NCBI GenBank assembly: GCA_977017575.1
Contig: CDRNVI010000029.1
Coordinates: 434,001 to 498,000, forward strand
DNA length: 64,000 nt
Reading direction: 5' to 3'
DNA from: Paramoeba atlantica
Taxonomy: Eukaryota > Discosea
The notes under the pieces were generated by a model. It saw nothing but the letters and a program-made list of their open reading frames with translations, was not told where the DNA came from and made no database searches. The first letter of the stretch is position 1. Every line of letters begins with the position of its first letter. Shown here one piece after another: positions 60,058-64,000 of this stretch. Position numbers and translations under genes: made by a program.

Positions 60058-60762
60058 ATGCGCTCTATATTTTGGAGACGCCAGAAAAAAAGGAAAAGTT
60101 TCTTTCGTTCCAAAGCATTCCGAAAATCCTTTAAAAAGAATATAGTGGTGTTCCGCTGCTATCATTCACAATCTTTAAAAAACGTGATTCAGCATAAGAT
60201 TCGCCCTATTCGTAAAGCTAATGAACACGTTTCCATGCGGAAAAGCAGTCAAGTAACTAATGAAACAAGATTATCTGCGAATAGTATATCTTTAAAGGAA
60301 ACTCCTTTTCGACTTCTTGTTACTGATAGGCAAGTAGGCGCATCGAGGAAAAGTACCTCGTACAACGAAAAGGAGTCTGCTGGTACACATTTCTTCATTA
60401 AAGTCAAAAGTAAAGGACGTGTTGAAAATTACTCCCGCGTAGCGATGAGTTATTTAGAACTAGAAGCGCAGCAAGTCGTGTGTTGGATAGAGTCTTCGTA
60501 TTACCAGAAAACTAAGAATTCTCACGTAGTTCGCATAGAAGGTGAGTCACCTTCGGACGCTTGTATGACAATAGCAACAGCGCAGCGCATTAAACGCTTT
60601 CTAAATATATTATCCCCTGAGCAGCTGAAGAACGATATTGAGGAATCACCTAGGATATTGGCCGCAACAGCGCATCCATCGATTGTCACTGTTGGTCAAC
60701 ATAATGTATTCGATATATCGCTCCCTGGTCTTCTTAGAATAGAGCTGTACCGAATACCATGA
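60058..60762 (+). CDS. Hypothetical basic protein, weak Alba-like segment
   Basis: The 234-residue protein begins very basic (MRSIFWRRQKKRKSFFRSKA), suggesting a mitochondrial presequence or a nuclear signal. Residues about 115-190 (FFIKVKSKGRVENYSRVAMS ... VVRIEGESPSDACMTIATAQ, RIKRFL) faintly resemble the Alba nucleic-acid-binding fold, with a beta strand, a 'KG...Y...A' helix and a C-terminal 'A..IK' helix. This is a visual impression only. The start at 60058 is the first ATG; upstream codons are non-ATG. Confidence 0.45.
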   Translation: MRSIFWRRQKKRKSFFRSKAFRKSFKKNIVVFRCYHSQSLKNVIQHKIRPIRKANEHVSMRKSSQVTNETRLSANSISLKETPFRLLVTDRQVGASRKSTSYNEKESAGTHFFIKVKSKGRVENYSRVAMSYLELEAQQVVCWIESSYYQKTKNSHVVRIEGESPSDACMTIATAQRIKRFLNILSPEQLKNDIEESPRILAATAHPSIVTVGQHNVFDISLPGLLRIELYRIP

Positions 60763-61373
60763 GGAATTTCAGATGAAAGTCGAACGAGTCCTTTCCAAAC
60801 ACTAAATTATGACGTACTTTATTTCCCTTTACTGGTGAAGCTAAATGACTTTACGTATTAAAGGTCTCTTTGTCGGAGAAAGGCCTTCTTTGGTTATGTG
60901 TGGCACTACTTCAGGAACGGCCTTTTCGTGTAGAGAATCTGTCATACATACACAGCTCAGAGTGCGAACGAGAAGCTGGAGGCCTCATCGCTAAATCTAC
61001 TGACTGTAGAAGTGTCCGTTTGTCTTTTGTATTCTTTCAACTATACTTGAAACGCACATTGAGCAAACAAGAAATACGCACTGTTGAGATGCGCCCCTTA
61101 TTGTTCTTATGTACACGTTAATCTTCCGGGGAAGCCAACACTCGAAGATTTTATGTCGTGTTTTCAGACCACCTGCTTGACCGCGCCTTAACCAAAAAAT
61201 GAGAAAGGGATAGTGCTCACTATTATTTTTTATATTCACAATGTTCGACCCTAGCTGTAATATTCTGCGGTGGAGGTATTTAATTTTTCCCTATTTCAAC
61301 TACTTCTACCGGCTTAATTTTTCAACCCAATCACCATTGACACCCTCCTTTTTCTACGTCCATTTTCGACAAC
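60763..61373. other. Spacer, nothing recognised
   Basis: About 610 bp. Short pyrimidine runs occur near 61,280-61,360, just before the PDZ gene; no other structure seen. Confidence 0.5.
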
Positions 61374-62081
61374 ATGAATACCCCTCAACCTGGAATAAAG
61401 TCCGAGGGCGTTCACGTGCTGATGTCGCGCAAGGACGCCACCACCCCCTGGGGTCTTACCCTCTTCGAGGACTCCTGGACGGTCAACGCCATGCGGCCAG
61501 CGGGCATCGCCGAGCGCAGCGGCCTGCGGGAGGGGGACCAAATCCTGCAGGTCAACGGCATCTCCGTGTACTCCCCGGTCGCGCGCAGCATTATGGGTGC
61601 GCAGGCTGTGGTGCACCTGGACGTACAACGACCGGTCGTCACCCAGAGTGCGGTCGCACAACGCGAAGCCCCGAGTGCGGGGGACCGGGAAAAGGAGAAG
61701 GAAGAGACATGTCGGGGGGAAGGTGAAACCCACGCGAGCAAGCTACCCCCCGCCGGGGTCATGGTTCGCGAGCGTCAGCTTTTTCAGGAGAAGATTCTAG
61801 CGGAACGTACCGGGATATTGCGTGAGGAGATGGGGCGGAGAGGCAAAATTAACCACGAGTTTGCTGTGTGTCCTGAAGTGCACCATGAGATTCTTCTCCA
61901 TAGAGCAAGGAAACAGCATGAGCATTGCAAGGCACGAGAACTACAACAACAAGAGTGTGAACGTGAGAAGATGCGAAAAATTGTGCGTATTGCATTTGGT
62001 TCACTATCTCCTTATCCAACGTTTGCCCATTTTCTTGCCCAACAGAAATGTCCTGGTGTAGCTGGAACGTCAACCAAATAA
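61374..62081 (+). CDS. Single-PDZ-domain protein
   Basis: The 235-residue protein has one PDZ domain at about residues 10-90: GVHVLMSRKDATTPWGLTLF (carboxylate-binding loop region), then AGIAERSGLREGDQILQVNG, the most conserved PDZ stretch, and SIMGAQAVVHLDVQ. A charged linker and a helical C-terminus follow (REEMGRRGKINHEFAVCPEV ... ELQQQECEREKMRKIV). The first 250 bp are GC-rich while the second half is AT-rich. The role is unknown; PDZ domains bind C-terminal peptides of partners. Confidence 0.75.
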   Translation: MNTPQPGIKSEGVHVLMSRKDATTPWGLTLFEDSWTVNAMRPAGIAERSGLREGDQILQVNGISVYSPVARSIMGAQAVVHLDVQRPVVTQSAVAQREAPSAGDREKEKEETCRGEGETHASKLPPAGVMVRERQLFQEKILAERTGILREEMGRRGKINHEFAVCPEVHHEILLHRARKQHEHCKARELQQQECEREKMRKIVRIAFGSLSPYPTFAHFLAQQKCPGVAGTSTK

Positions 62082-62139
62082 TAACTTTAAGAAATGCTTG
62101 TCTCGGTGTCCCTTTGTTCATAGAGACGTTCGTGGTACA

Positions 62140-62200
62140 AGTAGTATAAGGCTCCTGCTACAAGTAGTACAAGGTTCGTAGTACAAGTTCGTAGTGCTGA
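62140..62200. repeat. Short imperfect tandem repeat
   Basis: Four imperfect copies of a GTACAAGTAGTA(T/C)AAGG-type unit in the spacer after the PDZ gene. Confidence 0.5.
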
Positions 62201-62359
62201 TATGAATGTATTACGTGGATGTGGCGGTACAGTATTTCTGTGACGTAGAGTATTGCCTAAGTAGTGGAGTTTTCAAGAGCCTTTTTTGTTTGGGGTAGAG
62301 AAAGAGAATACATAGAAAAATAGGCAAATAAACAATTAGACTCTTTTATTCATGCGTAG

Positions 62360-64000
62360 ATGAAGGTCATTTATCCAGGTGCGCATCATTCGGATTCAAA
62401 TTTGTCCTTGTGGACTGAATCTCAAGTTCTTCTGTCGCAAAGCGTGCTGAATTGGTTGACGCCGACGTTGGGCATCACTGCTTTAGATTGTTGTAAGCCA
62501 GAATTTTCTGAGTTTAGTAGAGATACGAATGATGATACACGTATTGATGTGTCGCAAGCAGAGACATCATCTTCCTCTTTTTTGGGTAGTAGTAGGTCAA
62601 CAAGCTTCTTGCTGTCACGCAAAAAATATCACCTGGACGCAGTATTATCCAAAAGTTGTGGAATAATTCACTCACGAACTCCTTTTTGTCTTGTGAACTG
62701 GTGTGTTAGTCCGTGCTGTCTTTTCGATAAAGGCTTTCCGATAGTTCTCATTAATATGCTAAAACCAAATGGTATGGCATTGTGTGCACTTGAATTCGAT
62801 AAGGAATTTCAATTAACCACTCTTTGGAACCTTAACTCGAACGATGACGTCAATTTCGGAGCAACGCGTCATTCATTCCGTACAACTTTTGCTCGCCAGA
62901 CCTGTTTCACGGGGTCCTGGGAAATGCAACATGGAAGTTCACAAAGGAAATGTTGGAGTATTTATTTGCTTACAACAACTTGGAATCAAATACAGACTTA
63001 CTTAGTTAATCAACATCCTGAAGTTGGTGTATTGTCTTTTACCTTGCAGTATCATCGATGCTTTGAACTCTGGTTAACGTCTCCGCCCACGACTCTTTTC
63101 GAAACCATAGAAAATACAACCGAGCTTTCAAAAATCTGTCTGATAGGATGCACTGATGGTTCGTTATGGCAATATGTTCTTCCTATTAAGCGTAAAGATA
63201 GGCCTCGAATTAAAAGAATTTTGTTACCCGATCCATCATTTCACCTCCCATTAAACAAAGATGAAATTTGTTATTCAAAATATGTTACTGCTGAGCTTGA
63301 TATACAGGAAATATGGATGAGTGATTTCAATCCTCCTCGAAGCCTTCCGTTGTTTACTTATTGTGTCCGTCACTATGACCAGCAACGCCTGAAAGTTGTG
63401 AGTTGGACAGTAGTTGTATATTCCAGTGTTCTCGTCTGGACAAAAGATACAAAGAAACGTTTAACGCCCCGACGAAGTGTATCGAATGACTACAAACAAG
63501 CAAGAAAGTGTGTGGCACAACCACTTTGCAAAACTTTCGCTGCCGAATGCGTCCGTGCAGCTGGTCTCACAGACTTCGGCCATTCTGTGACTATTATGAC
63601 GGCCACCCGTATATTACGGTTTGAGCCGCCTCGCAAGCAGTGTTGTGCAACTCAAAGTACGTTGCGATCTACAGAATACGTTCTAGTGAATCCAACTCTT
63701 CTCCACGAAGGAAATATGTATCCTAAGAAAGGACTTCCAACACTGTCGGGTCTGGAGGAAAACAAAAATATTTATGAATTCTACGAAAATTCTCATTCAC
63801 TATCCGGAGAATTGGGTACGGCAAATATCACAGAGCCCCCTGCTACGAATGATCATGATGGGTCAATTAATTTGAAATCGACGTGGATTTCATCCTCATT
63901 TCCGCATTCCATTTCGGTTTCCCCGACATTCAGCCGCGTCGCGCTTTACTTTTATGCATCAAAAACAAATGCAGACAAGGTATTTAGTTCTGATCATTTA
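62360..64000 (+). CDS. Large unrecognised protein, 3' end beyond the window
   Basis: A frame opens at ATG 62360 and stays open for 547 codons to the last base, so the gene is truncated by the window, not broken. The product (MKVIYPGAHHSDSNLSLWTE...) is rich in beta-like blocks and Trp/Thr. It contains KICLIGCTDGSLWQYVLPIK near residue 265, reminiscent of one WD40/propeller blade, and FSRVALYFYASK near the end. A propeller-type subunit of a large complex is possible, but no family is recognised. The upstream ATG at 62352 is closed after three codons. Confidence 0.65.
   Translation, partial: MKVIYPGAHHSDSNLSLWTESQVLLSQSVLNWLTPTLGITALDCCKPEFSEFSRDTNDDTRIDVSQAETSSSSFLGSSRSTSFLLSRKKYHLDAVLSKSCGIIHSRTPFCLVNWCVSPCCLFDKGFPIVLINMLKPNGMALCALEFDKEFQLTTLWNLNSNDDVNFGATRHSFRTTFARQTCFTGSWEMQHGSSQRKCWSIYLLTTTWNQIQTYLVNQHPEVGVLSFTLQYHRCFELWLTSPPTTLFETIENTTELSKICLIGCTDGSLWQYVLPIKRKDRPRIKRILLPDPSFHLPLNKDEICYSKYVTAELDIQEIWMSDFNPPRSLPLFTYCVRHYDQQRLKVVSWTVVVYSSVLVWTKDTKKRLTPRRSVSNDYKQARKCVAQPLCKTFAAECVRAAGLTDFGHSVTIMTATRILRFEPPRKQCCATQSTLRSTEYVLVNPTLLHEGNMYPKKGLPTLSGLEENKNIYEFYENSHSLSGELGTANITEPPATNDHDGSINLKSTWISSSFPHSISVSPTFSRVALYFYASKTNADKVFSSDHL

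Noticed and set aside
1-64000. CRISPR arrays, bacterial operons or prophage
   Set aside because: No regular short repeats with unique spacers, no Shine-Dalgarno-linked operons; gene content is eukaryotic throughout.

Overview
The window looks like nuclear DNA of a protist-type eukaryote. It carries about 27 recognisable or well-formed cellular genes (tRNA methyltransferases, ribosomal proteins eL6 and eL19, kinesin-13, fibrillarin, enolase, exosome RRP42, ribonucleotide reductase, GPI and N-glycan enzymes, Las1, APH-1 and others). None shows an intron. All of them lie on the + strand. Many starts are preceded by a pyrimidine-rich tract ending in AG, a few to about 80 nt upstream of the ATG. 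One-strand, intron-free gene order with 3'-splice-site-like signals before each ORF is the arrangement of trans-splicing, polycistronic genomes, best known from kinetoplastids and other Euglenozoa. I infer that kind of lineage but cannot name the organism; the Tc1/mariner, pogo-like and hAT-like elements would be unusual for well-studied trypanosomatids.

Layout. 1-2,100: repeats, a 100-bp MITE and a decayed pogo-like transposase. 2,173-3,852: TRM1. 3,853-7,740: a second pogo-like transposase, a solo TIR and hairpins. 7,742-13,498: an RLE-type (R2-superclade) LINE with a candidate HDV-like ribozyme at its 5' end, four HFM1-like zinc modules and reverse transcriptase, interrupted by a Tc1-type transposase gene. 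14,400-27,870: a gene run (C2H2 protein, SDHAF3, DnaJ, NSUN/Trm4, eL6, kinesin-13, USP, eL19, ALG9). 27,870-34,250: a mobile-element graveyard with nested inverted-repeat elements, two 5'-truncated LINE copies on the - strand and a TA-flanked element inside one of them. 34,259-50,971: BTB-SPRY, PIG-C, a CS-like protein, fibrillarin, bromodomain protein, NTF2/NXT1-like, enolase, RRP42, a deleted Tc1-like element, TANGO2-like, APH-1, Las1 and an unknown. 51,000-53,060: three adjacent inverted-repeat elements. 53,410-64,000: bL27m-like, RING/PHD-PhyH, RNR1, three unknown or weakly recognised genes, a PDZ protein and one gene running off the window.

The cellular genes are mixed housekeeping functions (translation, RNA modification, ER glycosylation, DNA precursors) with no obvious pathway clustering, as expected for a constitutive array regulated after transcription. 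The least expected signals are the HDV-like pseudoknot before the LINE, a paired-RNA domain conserved between the two minus-strand LINE tails, and a switch from C-ending to G-ending codons halfway through both enolase and RRP42. All family assignments come from reading motifs by eye; no search was run.
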